Shown piece after piece: positions 51,899 through 59,503 of a stretch of 64,000 nt of DNA (positions are counted from its first letter, which is position 1; every line of letters begins with the position of its first letter). Under the pieces are notes generated by a model. The model worked only from the letters and a program-made list of their open reading frames with translations. It did not search any database and had not been told where the DNA came from. Source of the DNA: a virus; IMG/VR virus record IMGVR_UViG_3300043466_003163, positions 1 to 64,000 of that record; one strand, given 5' to 3'. The translations under genes were made by a program, and so were the position numbers.

Positions 51899-53679
51899 TA
51901 TCTAAACATTCCTCTTCTTCTGTATGATGGACGAATTCTTTCTTCGTCACCTAATGCCTTAGGTTTTGGTTGAACTTTAGGTCTTTTTATTCTATCCCAA
52001 TCTGTTCCTGTACCTGGTTTAGTTCCTGGTCTTGTAGTAGTTCTTTCTCTTTCTTTAGTACCAGGTTCACTATTTCTTAAAAAATCAATATCTAAATCAA
52101 TAAAATCATCACCTTTATTATCAGAAAAATCTAATACACCATCAGAATTATTATCTAAATCTAATCTATTTGGGATTCTATCAAAGTCTCTATCTAAATC
52201 TCCTGTTGGTAAATAACCTTGACCTAATTCCATTGCGTCTATAGTAGACATTTCATCTTCATCTATATATCTTCTTCTATCTCTTTTTCGACCTTCTTTT
52301 CTTAAAGCTGCAAAATCTGCTGAAGTTATTTTACCGTAAGGTTTAGCTCTATCTATTTTTTTTCTACCATCTTTAAACCCAGTATGTTTTTCTCTTAACA
52401 TAGTATTCTCATTCAAACCACATTCCATACATAACCCTTCTCTCATTATTCCACCACATTCAGAACACATACCTCTACTACTTTCATTGATACATGATTT
52501 ACAACCAGCACCCATACATCTTTCACAAATATTTCTACCTTCTCTTAAAACTTTTTTAAGTGATTTTTTTGTAGTGTTTCTTAAAAAAGATTCTAATAGT
52601 TGTTTTTTAGAAAAAATTTTACTTTCATTAGTTTCTTCTTTAGTTTCTTTTGTTTTATATACTAATTTATGTCCAGAGCATTCACACTCACCTTTTTTCA
52701 GTAACATTGCAATCATATCAGGTGTTATCTCTAAAGATTTTTTTGTTTTATCTTCTACTTCAGATAATTCTACACCTTCTGGTTCTGCAGGTTCTTCTGT
52801 TTCTTCACCTTCTGGTTCTGCAGGTTCTTCTGTTTCTTCACCTTCTGGTTCTGCAGGTTCTTCTGTTTCTTCACCTTCTGTTTCTTCACCCTCGATTTTT
52901 GCGATAATATCTTCTTTATCACTTTCATCCATATCATCTAAATGTAGAGCAGATATAATAGAATTAATTACATATTTTTCTAATTCTGGATCAACTTCTT
53001 CTTTATCTCTTAACATTTGACCAATTTTACCAGTAAGTTTTTGTATTTTTTTAGTAGTTTCATCACTACCTTCTTCACCTTCTGTATCCGTATCTTCTTC
53101 ATCACCAAAATCTACATCTGCAATATCACCACCCATATCAACATCAGGTTCTTCAGATTCAACGTCATCCTCAACAGGTTCTTCTGTTTTAGGTGCGTCT
53201 ACTTTTATAACTTTCTTTTCATCTGATATGATTTGTTCTTTATCTTCTTTCTTCTCATCTTCATCTTCTAAAACAAAACCAAAACCCGCACCTCCAGCAA
53301 TTGCTCTACCATCAGATTCAAAAATATTAATATTACCTTTGATGCCATATGATTCATTTAACATATCAAATTTTATATTTAAATGTTTTAGTGCCTCCGC
53401 ATAAGAACGATATCTTTCATCATATTTATTTTTTAAACCACCAATGTAGTTAAAATCTTCAGCTAAAAATTTACCTGATGGTTTATTAGAAGTTTTTATA
53501 AAATAATCATGATTTTCTCTAACAATACCATATACAATACCATTAGGTCCCCTTTTTATTAATTCTAATTCTGAAAATGATTTACTTTCATTTAAAGTAT
53601 TCATTTTACCCATAAGATCTAACATTCTATTTAATTTGTCTTGACCTTTTAATGTTTTTGGATTTACGTGTTTTCCCAT
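51898..53679 (-). CDS. Acidic virion-block protein with zinc-ribbon-like and calcium-repeat-like motifs
   Basis: A 593-residue protein. Residues about 1-120 form a folded start (LELIKRGPNGIVYGIVRENH). An acidic run then leads to three 11-residue repeats of EETEEPAEPEG type. The next part carries two four-Cys sites: CERCMGAGCKSC and CSECGGIMREGLCMEC. After a basic patch (KEGRKRDRRRYIDEDEM) comes a series of DxDxD/N motifs (DLDRDFDRIPNRLDLDNNSDG) like calcium-binding repeats. The C-terminus is basic. A packaged multidomain protein is possible. No full-length family is recognised. Confidence 0.6.
   Translation of the reverse strand: MGKHVNPKTLKGQDKLNRMLDLMGKMNTLNESKSFSELELIKRGPNGIVYGIVRENHDYFIKTSNKPSGKFLAEDFNYIGGLKNKYDERYRSYAEALKHLNIKFDMLNESYGIKGNINIFESDGRAIAGGAGFGFVLEDEDEKKEDKEQIISDEKKVIKVDAPKTEEPVEDDVESEEPDVDMGGDIADVDFGDEEDTDTEGEEGSDETTKKIQKLTGKIGQMLRDKEEVDPELEKYVINSIISALHLDDMDESDKEDIIAKIEGEETEGEETEEPAEPEGEETEEPAEPEGEETEEPAEPEGVELSEVEDKTKKSLEITPDMIAMLLKKGECECSGHKLVYKTKETKEETNESKIFSKKQLLESFLRNTTKKSLKKVLREGRNICERCMGAGCKSCINESSRGMCSECGGIMREGLCMECGLNENTMLREKHTGFKDGRKKIDRAKPYGKITSADFAALRKEGRKRDRRRYIDEDEMSTIDAMELGQGYLPTGDLDRDFDRIPNRLDLDNNSDGVLDFSDNKGDDFIDLDIDFLRNSEPGTKERERTTTRPGTKPGTGTDWDRIKRPKVQPKPKALGDEERIRPSYRRRGMFR
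52774..52872. repeat. 33-bp tandem repeat, three units
   Basis: Three adjacent 33-bp copies starting ACCTTCTGGTTCTGCAGG, in frame in the minus-strand gene. They encode repeats of the EETEEPAEPEG kind. Copies are identical or nearly so, which suggests recent slippage. Confidence 0.85.
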
Positions 53680-53700
53680 TTTATTTGTTTTTTATTTATT

Positions 53701-54024
53701 TTATCCGTTAGTTGGTAATCCTGTTTTAATATTTACAAATTGATATTCTTCAGTTCCACCAGTTGAAGTTATTAATCCTGTTTGGAATACACCTAATGGT
53801 TTAGGATTCCCTAAAAGTAAAAATCCTGAATTTAATGTAGTGGTTGGAGGTGCTTGTATTATATTATCTAATGTTTTTCCTGCCACACCAGTTACGGTAG
53901 CACCATTAATAGTATAAGATCCATTAGAATTAAAATATACTGCACTGTAAACATAGTTATCAAAATCAGCAGTTACATTAGTATGTATTACTGAATATGT
54001 TCCAGTTAAATAAGTTGTTCCCAT
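53701..54024 (-). CDS. Small beta-rich hypothetical protein
   Basis: A 107-residue protein rich in Thr, Val, Gly and Asn (MGTTYLTGTYSVIHTNVTAD), with strand-turn-strand units (NSNGSYTINGATVTGVAG). It has an octamer promoter 14 nt upstream. It could be a head decoration or small tail protein by composition. No family is recognised. Confidence 0.6.
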   Translation of the reverse strand: MGTTYLTGTYSVIHTNVTADFDNYVYSAVYFNSNGSYTINGATVTGVAGKTLDNIIQAPPTTTLNSGFLLLGNPKPLGVFQTGLITSTGGTEEYQFVNIKTGLPTNG

Positions 54025-54038
54025 ATATTATTTTATAA

Positions 54039-54046
54039 ATAAATAT
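54039..54046 (-). promoter_or_regulatory. Candidate phage late promoter octamer
   Basis: ATATTTAT followed by TTATAAAATA on the minus strand, 14 nt before the ATG at 54024. Confidence 0.55.
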
Positions 54047-54064
54047 TACGTTTTGATTAAAAAA

Positions 54065-54859
54065 TCACAATTTATAATTATTATATATTTTAGATTCTTT
54101 TAAAGTAAGTGATTTATCATACGCTTTGGTTTCTATATCACTTAACTTATCTAAATACATAGTTCTTCTTAATACTTTAAAAGATATATTTTCAAAAGAA
54201 TACTCACCTTCTCTATCTAATCCAGTTTGTCTCATTTTCTTTATTTTATCTTTTAAATTTTTAACCATTCTTATGGTTTTATCGTATTCACCAGATTTAT
54301 ACATAAAATATATTTCTTCTATCGTATCTACTATACTGTTAACTTTTTGTTCTACTTTTTTACTATCTATTTCCTTTTTAGTGGAGTCAGGTTTTACTAC
54401 CCATCCATCCCATAAAATAGAATAAACCCCACTAGAAACATGAGGTTCTTCAGTATCTTGCATATATAACTCTACATCATATCCTTTAATAGTAATATCA
54501 TGTTTTTCATTCCATAAGTTTTTCTTTGAATTAAAGTATTCTTTAACTAATTCTTCATTTTCATCAACATCATCAAAGTTAACTAAAATATGTAAATCTA
54601 CATCGGAGAATTTTGACCAGTTAAAATTAGCCAAACTACCAGTTAAAATAATGTCTTGAATGTCTACCCAATCTATATTTAAAGTTTCAAAAAAATCATC
54701 TGCAATCATAAGAAGTCTTCTTCTTATTTCCGAATAAATATGTTGATCTTTATCGAATATTTTAGGGTTTAATGTTGATCTTACCTCAAAAGAAGATAAG
54801 TCAATATTTTCTTTTTTGATTATATCGTTTACTTCTTGTTCTGTAATTTTCTTAACCAT
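54065..54859 (-). CDS. Nucleotidyltransferase-fold protein with protease-type leader
   Basis: A 264-residue protein. The core IILTGSLANFNWSKFSDVDL then HILVNFDDVDENEELV matches the nucleotidyltransferase signature GS...DxDL with its two metal-binding Asp, and KGYDVELYMQDTEEPH provides a third acidic residue. The C-terminal half is helical (EKNSIVDTIEEIYF-like). The leader MVKKITEQEVNDIIKKENID has an I-T-E motif. Known minimal nucleotidyltransferases transfer nucleotides to RNA, proteins or antibiotics. Packaging and injection is a hypothesis from the leader and the virion location. Confidence 0.7.
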   Translation of the reverse strand: MVKKITEQEVNDIIKKENIDLSSFEVRSTLNPKIFDKDQHIYSEIRRRLLMIADDFFETLNIDWVDIQDIILTGSLANFNWSKFSDVDLHILVNFDDVDENEELVKEYFNSKKNLWNEKHDITIKGYDVELYMQDTEEPHVSSGVYSILWDGWVVKPDSTKKEIDSKKVEQKVNSIVDTIEEIYFMYKSGEYDKTIRMVKNLKDKIKKMRQTGLDREGEYSFENISFKVLRRTMYLDKLSDIETKAYDKSLTLKESKIYNNYKL

Positions 54860-54873
54860 AAAATTTTTATTAT

Positions 54874-54881
54874 ATAAATAT
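54874..54881 (-). promoter_or_regulatory. Candidate phage late promoter octamer
   Basis: ATATTTAT followed by ATAATAAAAA on the minus strand, 14 nt before the ATG at 54859. Confidence 0.55.
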
Positions 54882-54895
54882 AAGGATAAATATAT

Positions 54896-54923
54896 AAAAA
54901 ATAAGAAACGGGCATTTTCTTAT
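54896..54923 (-). terminator. Probable terminator hairpin
   Basis: The 8-bp stem ATAAGAAA/TTTCTTAT with the loop CGGGCAT adjoins an A-run at its left (T-tract on the minus strand). It ends at the stop codon of the gene at 54923. Confidence 0.6.
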
Positions 54924-55282
54924 TAGTCGTTAAGGACTTGTTTTTTTGAAATTGTTTTTTTATTATCTAAATGTTCGAAGTACATATCGATTAATTTATC
55001 TATTCGAGAATCAATATAACTTCTTGTTTGTCTTATTTCATGATGAATATCTTTTACATCATTTTCTAAATGTCTAAAAATATTATCATGATATTCATCT
55101 ACTTTTCTATAACAACCATCTATTCGATAGTTTATTGATTGTTCTGTTTGATTTAATTGAGTAATTAAATCGTTTTTTTCTTTCTTTAACTTTTTTACCT
55201 GAAGCGTAAGCCATATCACAAGTACACCTAATAGCACACCTAAAACAGAACCTACACCTAAAGCGAATGAAATTGTTTCCAT
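54923..55282 (-). CDS. Membrane-anchored coiled-coil protein
   Basis: A 119-residue protein. VGSVLGVLLGVLVIWLTLQV (about residues 11-30) is one membrane helix. The rest is a long polar helix with coiled-coil character (KKLKKEKNDLITQLNQTEQS, then FRHLENDVKDIHHEIRQTRS). Topology resembles phage inner-membrane proteins with a periplasmic or cytoplasmic stalk. A lysis role (spanin-like) is conceivable, but no lysis partner is seen. It lies between two hairpins that share an inverted 10-bp sequence. Confidence 0.65.
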   Translation of the reverse strand: METISFALGVGSVLGVLLGVLVIWLTLQVKKLKKEKNDLITQLNQTEQSINYRIDGCYRKVDEYHDNIFRHLENDVKDIHHEIRQTRSYIDSRIDKLIDMYFEHLDNKKTISKKQVLND

Positions 55283-55309
55283 AATTTTTATTTTTTATTT
55301 TATTTATTA

Positions 55310-55334
55310 TTAATAAAACGCCCGTTTCTATTAA
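55310..55334. other. Hairpin upstream of membrane-protein gene
   Basis: TTAATAAAAC, loop GCCC, GTTT, one unpaired C, TATTAA: a near-perfect stem at the boundary between the genes at 55331 and 54923. It has no clear T-tract, so an RNA processing or structural role is as likely as termination. Confidence 0.4.
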
Positions 55335-55519
55335 TTTGTGATGGTTATGATTTCATATCTCCATCCACTATCTGTATTAGTATTTAATAATTTACATAAT
55401 TTTGATACCTCATCAAAATTAACGGTTTCAAAAACTTCATTATCTGAATTTAATAAAATAACATGTAATTTTTTACCGTTTAAATTCATAATTTTTTTAA
55501 TCTGATAACTTTTATTCAT
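55331..55519 (-). CDS. Small hypothetical protein
   Basis: A 62-residue protein (MNKSYQIKKIMNLNGKKLHV) with a strand-rich start and a central acidic patch (NSDNEVFETVNFDEVSKLCK). It overlaps the next gene by 4 nt. No family is recognised. Confidence 0.5.
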   Translation of the reverse strand: MNKSYQIKKIMNLNGKKLHVILLNSDNEVFETVNFDEVSKLCKLLNTNTDSGWRYEIITITN

Positions 55520-55713
55520 AACTTTTCATTTTTATATTCTTTCCAATTAACCCAAAAACCAATAGCGACTAATATATTCATACCAAAATAAGTAACTATT
55601 TCATATATATCTTCATATATATTTAAACTAAGATGAATATGACCAACTACCCAAAATGGAATAGCTAAATTTTGACTCACCCATAATAAAAAATATTTAA
55701 AAAAGTTTTTCAT
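55516..55713 (-). CDS. Small membrane protein
   Basis: A 65-residue protein with two hydrophobic segments. The first covers FLLWVSQNLAIPFWVVGHIH and the second FGMNILVAIGFWVNW, separated by a short acidic loop (LNIYEDIYEIVT). It overlaps the next gene by 17 nt. Compact two-helix proteins of this type are frequent in early regions of large phages, and some are holin-like. Function here is not known. Confidence 0.6.
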   Translation of the reverse strand: MKNFFKYFLLWVSQNLAIPFWVVGHIHLSLNIYEDIYEIVTYFGMNILVAIGFWVNWKEYKNEKL

Positions 55714-56185
55714 ATTTTAATCCCCATTTTTCACTTATTTCAGTGAATTTATTGTTTATTATTTCTTTTTTAATTCCATTTAAAGATGATAAATCATTCT
55801 CAAATTGTAAACCGTGTTCATTGTTTGCGTCCGTAATTTTTTGACTAAGAATGGAAAGTTCGTTTGAGGTGAAGAATTCCGTACCGTAGTCAACAATTCT
55901 AAGTTCCACAAGAATCTTATCATCAAAGGTTTTTATTTGGTGTGTCATAATTAATTTATTTTGTTTTGAGAGTTTAGCGTAACTAAACGGATTAAAAATT
56001 TCCTTATCATAACCAGTGATAACCATTTCAAACTCTACTTCATCACCATCTTTATATTTTGTTTCATCAACAACTTCTGTTTGATGTAGTGGTGTCCACA
56101 TCCAATGCGTTCCGTGTGCGAATGAATGTAGGTCTGACCATCTAATAAACCAACCTTCTTCTTTTTTTTCTAAAATTCCTTTCAT
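55697..56185 (-). CDS. Hypothetical protein
   Basis: A 162-residue soluble protein (MKGILEKKEEGWFIRWSDLH). The N-terminal part is beta-rich with many aromatic residues (SFAHGTHWMWTPLHQTEVVD), then the acidic DGDEVEFEMVITGYDKE. The last third is helical (SSLNGIKKEIINNKFTEISE). No family is recognised. It follows thymidylate synthase within 2 nt, so a role in the same early unit is likely. Confidence 0.6.
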   Translation of the reverse strand: MKGILEKKEEGWFIRWSDLHSFAHGTHWMWTPLHQTEVVDETKYKDGDEVEFEMVITGYDKEIFNPFSYAKLSKQNKLIMTHQIKTFDDKILVELRIVDYGTEFFTSNELSILSQKITDANNEHGLQFENDLSSLNGIKKEIINNKFTEISEKWGLKYEKLF

Positions 56186-56187
56186 AA

Positions 56188-57414
56188 TTAATTTGATAAC
56201 GGTGCTTTAATTGTTGGATGTGATTGATAATTTTCAACAACAAAATCCGTATTTTCTAAATGAGTAAATAAAGATATATCTTTAGATAGTGATTTATAAA
56301 ATTCATCTGTTTTCATATGTACCAATTTTGGTAGTTGGTAAGGTTCTCTTATAATTTGTTGTCCTGCTTGTGTTAAATGGTTTTCATACAAATGTGTATC
56401 ACCCAAGTTACCAATCAATTCATCAGGAACCATATTCACTGTCTTAGCAATGATTTCTAATAACAATCCATAAGATGCAATGTTGAATGGTAAACCTAAG
56501 AATGTATCTACTGAGCGTTGATTCCACATTAAAGAGATTGCTCTGGTTGGAATGTTATACTTATTCAAAACCTCTAATGTTTTACTTTCAGGAATTATTA
56601 ATCCTGATTTATATTTCATAAATTCATAAGGGTCTAAACCTCTTTTAGCATATTCTAAAATTCTGTCATTTAAACTTAACTCTCTTGTATAAACTTGAAA
56701 TCCATAATGACAAGGTGGAAGTACCATTAAATCCAATTCTCCAACATTCCAAGCATTAACCATTAATCGTCTTGAATCTGGGTTTGTTTTAAGGTCGTTA
56801 ATCAGGTTTGTGATTTGATCGTTATTAGGTACGTCATTATAATCGGTTACAGATCCATGGTTCCAGCCAGAAGGAACTCTTTTATAACCACCCCAATTTC
56901 TCCATTGCTTACCATAAATAGGTCCTAAATCACCCCATTTTTCAGCAAACACATTATCTGTTTTGATTTTGTTGATGAACTCTTCTTGCGTGAAAGGTCT
57001 AAAATACCCATTAGAGATGGAACCACTCACAGTTCCATAAACATCAATAGATTCCATATCAAAACCTGTTATTGTAATAACACCATTTCCTTTTACTTCA
57101 AAATCATCGAATGTTAAATCCTTTGTTTTATTATAATAATTCTTATAAGCATCACCATCCCATATATGACACCCATTATCAACCAAGAACTTAATGTTTG
57201 TATCACCACGTAGGAACCATATTAATTCCGTTACAATAAGACGGAATGGCATCTTCTTTGTTGTTAGGAGAGGAAACCCCTCACTCATTTTATGACGGAT
57301 TTGTCTACCAAAAACAGAACGAGTTCCTGTACCAGTTCTATCTTGTTTTTTAATACCATTTTCTATGATGTCAAATAATAATGATTGATATTGTCTATCT
57401 AAAAGATTATTCAT
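56188..57414 (-). CDS. thyA: Thymidylate synthase with lineage-specific insertions
   Basis: A 408-residue ThyA-type enzyme (E. coli ThyA has 264). It methylates dUMP to dTMP with methylene-tetrahydrofolate. DRTGTGTRSVFGRQIRH, WFLRGDTNIKFL, GDLGPIYGKQWRNWGGY, DPDSRR-like PDSRRLMVNAWNVGELDLM and the catalytic VLPPCHYGFQ (Cys at about 235) are intact. LPFNIASYG keeps the Asn that sets dUMP preference over dCMP. Two insertions stand out: about residues 96-145, and a second of about 40 residues after FQVYTREL. It overlaps the KTSC gene by 8 nt. The dUTPase at 13352 can supply dUMP. Confidence 0.95.
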   Translation of the reverse strand: MNNLLDRQYQSLLFDIIENGIKKQDRTGTGTRSVFGRQIRHKMSEGFPLLTTKKMPFRLIVTELIWFLRGDTNIKFLVDNGCHIWDGDAYKNYYNKTKDLTFDDFEVKGNGVITITGFDMESIDVYGTVSGSISNGYFRPFTQEEFINKIKTDNVFAEKWGDLGPIYGKQWRNWGGYKRVPSGWNHGSVTDYNDVPNNDQITNLINDLKTNPDSRRLMVNAWNVGELDLMVLPPCHYGFQVYTRELSLNDRILEYAKRGLDPYEFMKYKSGLIIPESKTLEVLNKYNIPTRAISLMWNQRSVDTFLGLPFNIASYGLLLEIIAKTVNMVPDELIGNLGDTHLYENHLTQAGQQIIREPYQLPKLVHMKTDEFYKSLSKDISLFTHLENTDFVVENYQSHPTIKAPLSN

Positions 57415-57703
57415 TTTTTTTTAATTTATTAATTTGTTCCATTATTGGCGATATATCCACTATATCTTTAGATTTATCAAAAGAGTATTTTTTAATTACT
57501 GTATTAAGTAATTTTCCTTGACTTTCACCACTCTCAAATAAATTATAATCTGTAAAAGTCACGTCCTTATAGACATATTGTAATCCAGATTTAAATATAA
57601 TTGCCAATTTACGTTCATTTTTTAAATATTTTGAACCTATTACGTTTGATGAGTCGTATATACATTCTACCGAATTATTTTCTTCATGTTTTAAAAGTAC
57701 CAT
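57407..57703 (-). CDS. KTSC-domain protein
   Basis: A 98-residue protein. ECIYDSSNVIGSKYLKNERK, then LAIIFKSGLQYVYKDVTFTD and YNLFESGESQGKLLNTVIKK, follow the KTSC fold pattern (strand, YxYxxV, F/L-E-S-x-S-x-G-K). This small domain is common in phages, alone or fused to RNA-related enzymes, and its biochemical role is unknown. It is translationally coupled to thyA through the 8-nt overlap. Confidence 0.75.
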   Translation of the reverse strand: MVLLKHEENNSVECIYDSSNVIGSKYLKNERKLAIIFKSGLQYVYKDVTFTDYNLFESGESQGKLLNTVIKKYSFDKSKDIVDISPIMEQINKLKKNE

Positions 57704-57706
57704 ATT

Positions 57707-57931
57707 TTAATTTTTAAATAATTTATATGAGTGAATATCTTTCATCTCAAAAATTTTCCCACTAACTGAAGCGGGAATATTTACATCGGATGAATTTTCT
57801 TCTGTTATGATAACATAATTTCCTGTTATTACTATTGCAGAATCTAAAAATTCTTCTTTGTCAGTTGGTTTACCTTCTTTATCTTTTAGAAGTAATACTA
57901 TTTTACCGAATTTTGGTGCGGATGGTATCAT
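57707..57931 (-). CDS. Small hypothetical protein, possibly from leaderless mRNA
   Basis: A 74-residue protein (MIPSAPKFGKIVLLLKDKEG) with strand-turn-strand character and an acidic tail (GKIFEMKDIHSYKLFKN). No family is recognised. A Bacteroidota-type promoter ends only 4 nt before its start codon, so transcription would begin at or next to the ATG. It is the first gene of a unit that continues to the KTSC and thyA genes. Confidence 0.6.
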   Translation of the reverse strand: MIPSAPKFGKIVLLLKDKEGKPTDKEEFLDSAIVITGNYVIITEENSSDVNIPASVSGKIFEMKDIHSYKLFKN

Positions 57932-57935
57932 TTTA

Positions 57936-57967
57936 CAAATATATATATAATATTATTATTTAACAAA
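57936..57967 (-). promoter_or_regulatory. Bacteroidota-type host promoter
   Basis: On the minus strand: TTTG, 20 nt, TATATTTG. The -7 box ends 4 nt before the ATG at 57931, which would give a leaderless or nearly leaderless transcript for the thyA unit. Confidence 0.6.
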
Positions 57968-57974
57968 TTAAATA

Positions 57975-58016
57975 TAAAAAAAAATCCATAACTGTAAAGC
58001 TATGGATTAAAAAAAA
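57975..58016 (-). terminator. Intrinsic terminator
   Basis: The stem AATCCATA/TATGGATT encloses a 10-nt loop and has A-runs on both sides. On the minus strand it follows the small heat shock protein gene at 58028. Confidence 0.75.
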
Positions 58017-58027
58017 TAGGATATTTT

Positions 58028-58477
58028 TTAATCTATTTTAACTTTTCTTTTATATGATTTTGTTTTAGTAGGTTTCTCTTTAGGTAAAAAAATTGTTGTT
58101 ATACCATTTTCTGTTTTTGCAAAAATTTCTTCACTTACAACATTGGAAGGTACTTCAAATACCCTATAAAATTTAGACCAATGATATTCTTTAGAGATAT
58201 ATTCACCTTTTTCTGTTTTATCTTGTTTACGTTCCCCACTAAAAATTAATTTATCCCCACTAATTTCAATATTTAAATCTTGTTTTGTTAGTCCTGGTGT
58301 AATAATTTCGTATTTGTAAACCCACTCATCCTCAAAAATATTGGTAGACACTAAATTATCCCCGACTCTAAAAATTTTAGTACTCCCTAAGTTATTTTTA
58401 AAATCATAATTAGAAAACGAATCTTTCCCAAATAAATTTTCAAACTCGTTAATTAAATCAATAAAATTTCTGTTCAT
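58028..58477 (-). CDS. Small heat shock protein (Hsp20/alpha-crystallin)
   Basis: A 149-residue Hsp20-type chaperone. It has a short N-terminal arm (FIDLINEFENLFGKDSF), an alpha-crystallin domain (WVYKYEIITPGLTKQDLNIE, ISGDKLIFSGERKQD, SKFYRVFEVPSNVVSEEIFA, ENGITTIFLPKEKP) and a short basic C-terminus. These proteins bind unfolding polypeptides without ATP. Hsp20 genes recur in marine T4-like phages. A late octamer lies 29 nt upstream, which may link it to virion assembly. Confidence 0.9.
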   Translation of the reverse strand: MNRNFIDLINEFENLFGKDSFSNYDFKNNLGSTKIFRVGDNLVSTNIFEDEWVYKYEIITPGLTKQDLNIEISGDKLIFSGERKQDKTEKGEYISKEYHWSKFYRVFEVPSNVVSEEIFAKTENGITTIFLPKEKPTKTKSYKRKVKID

Positions 58478-58506
58478 TTTAATTATATTTTTTAATTTTT
58501 GTTATT

Positions 58507-58514
58507 ATAAATAT
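58507..58514 (-). promoter_or_regulatory. Candidate phage late promoter octamer
   Basis: ATATTTAT followed by AATAACAAAAA on the minus strand, 29 nt before the ATG at 58477. Confidence 0.45.
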
Positions 58515-58557
58515 TTTTAGTCAAATGGTATACCATTACAAAAAATCTGTCAAAATG

Positions 58558-59481
58558 TCAGGGATTATTTATATGTTTACCTTTTATTTTATAATAATTG
58601 ACATCTATATCTTTTTCTTCTAGTAAATTTTTGGGGATATAAGTTTCACCTGTTTCTAAAAAATGATTCATTCGTTTGTTACCAAAATCTATATTAAACT
58701 CCACCAAATCAATACCTATAAACTTTCTATTATTTTTTAGTGATGCAACACCAGTTGTGGACGATCCAGCAAATGGGTCTAAAATGATATCATTCTCATC
58801 ACTACCAATCCTCACAAACCAATCTGCTAATTCAACAGAGAATGGTGCTGGGTGTAAAACACTTGGGTTTGATTCTGCAGCAGCAATAATGACATTATGT
58901 GGTAGAGAACCATTTTCGTTTAATTCCCTCATCTGAGAATCATAAATACCATCTCTAGAATTAATAGTAGTTACTGGTTTTTTAAATCTTCTTTTAGTGA
59001 CTTCAGAATGTTCAGTTCTACAATTATCCGCCCTAAATTTAGGTTTATTTGAGTTAGAGAAATGGAATACGTATTCATATCTATCTATTGCCCTATATTT
59101 ACAATTTGTTGGTACTGCATTCTTTTTAAACCATATATATGGTTTTGCTACTAAATACCAACCCTGTTTCCTCATTTTATATTTTAATTCATCTAAAACT
59201 GGATGAACTACACCATTTTCTATCTTATCATTTATGTTTAGAAAAAAACTACCATTTGGTTTTAATACTTTTAAGAATAATTCAGTAAATTCTAGAAACC
59301 AATCAACATAATCGTCTACATGTATAGAACCTATTTCTCCATCACCTTCTCCACTGTAATTTTTTCTCATAGAATAATAGGGTGGTGATGTAAATATCAT
59401 ATCTACTTTTTCACCTTTTTCTACCATATTTTTTAATATAATTTTTGTGTCCCCTAAATGTAATTTGTATTGACTTTCCAT
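58558..59481 (-). CDS. DNA methyltransferase, N4-cytosine/N6-adenine type
   Basis: A 307-residue beta-class DNA methyltransferase. The catalytic motif IV, MIFTSPPYYSMRKNY, comes early, and the SAM-binding motif I, ILDPFAGSSTTGVASLKNN, comes late, with RKFIGIDLVEFN after it. TSPPY suggests N4-cytosine or N6-adenine as product. It probably protects phage DNA from host restriction enzymes; there is no cognate nuclease nearby. It has a good Bacteroidota-type promoter, as expected for an early gene. Confidence 0.9.
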   Translation of the reverse strand: MESQYKLHLGDTKIILKNMVEKGEKVDMIFTSPPYYSMRKNYSGEGDGEIGSIHVDDYVDWFLEFTELFLKVLKPNGSFFLNINDKIENGVVHPVLDELKYKMRKQGWYLVAKPYIWFKKNAVPTNCKYRAIDRYEYVFHFSNSNKPKFRADNCRTEHSEVTKRRFKKPVTTINSRDGIYDSQMRELNENGSLPHNVIIAAAESNPSVLHPAPFSVELADWFVRIGSDENDIILDPFAGSSTTGVASLKNNRKFIGIDLVEFNIDFGNKRMNHFLETGETYIPKNLLEEKDIDVNYYKIKGKHINNP

Positions 59482-59503
59482 TTTATTATGTTTAAATTTG
59501 AAA

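Noticed and set aside
52487-53020. Plus-strand open frame of 177 codons
   Set aside because: Antisense shadow of the acidic gene at 51898-53679. Its Ser/Pro repeats mirror the Glu-rich repeats there.
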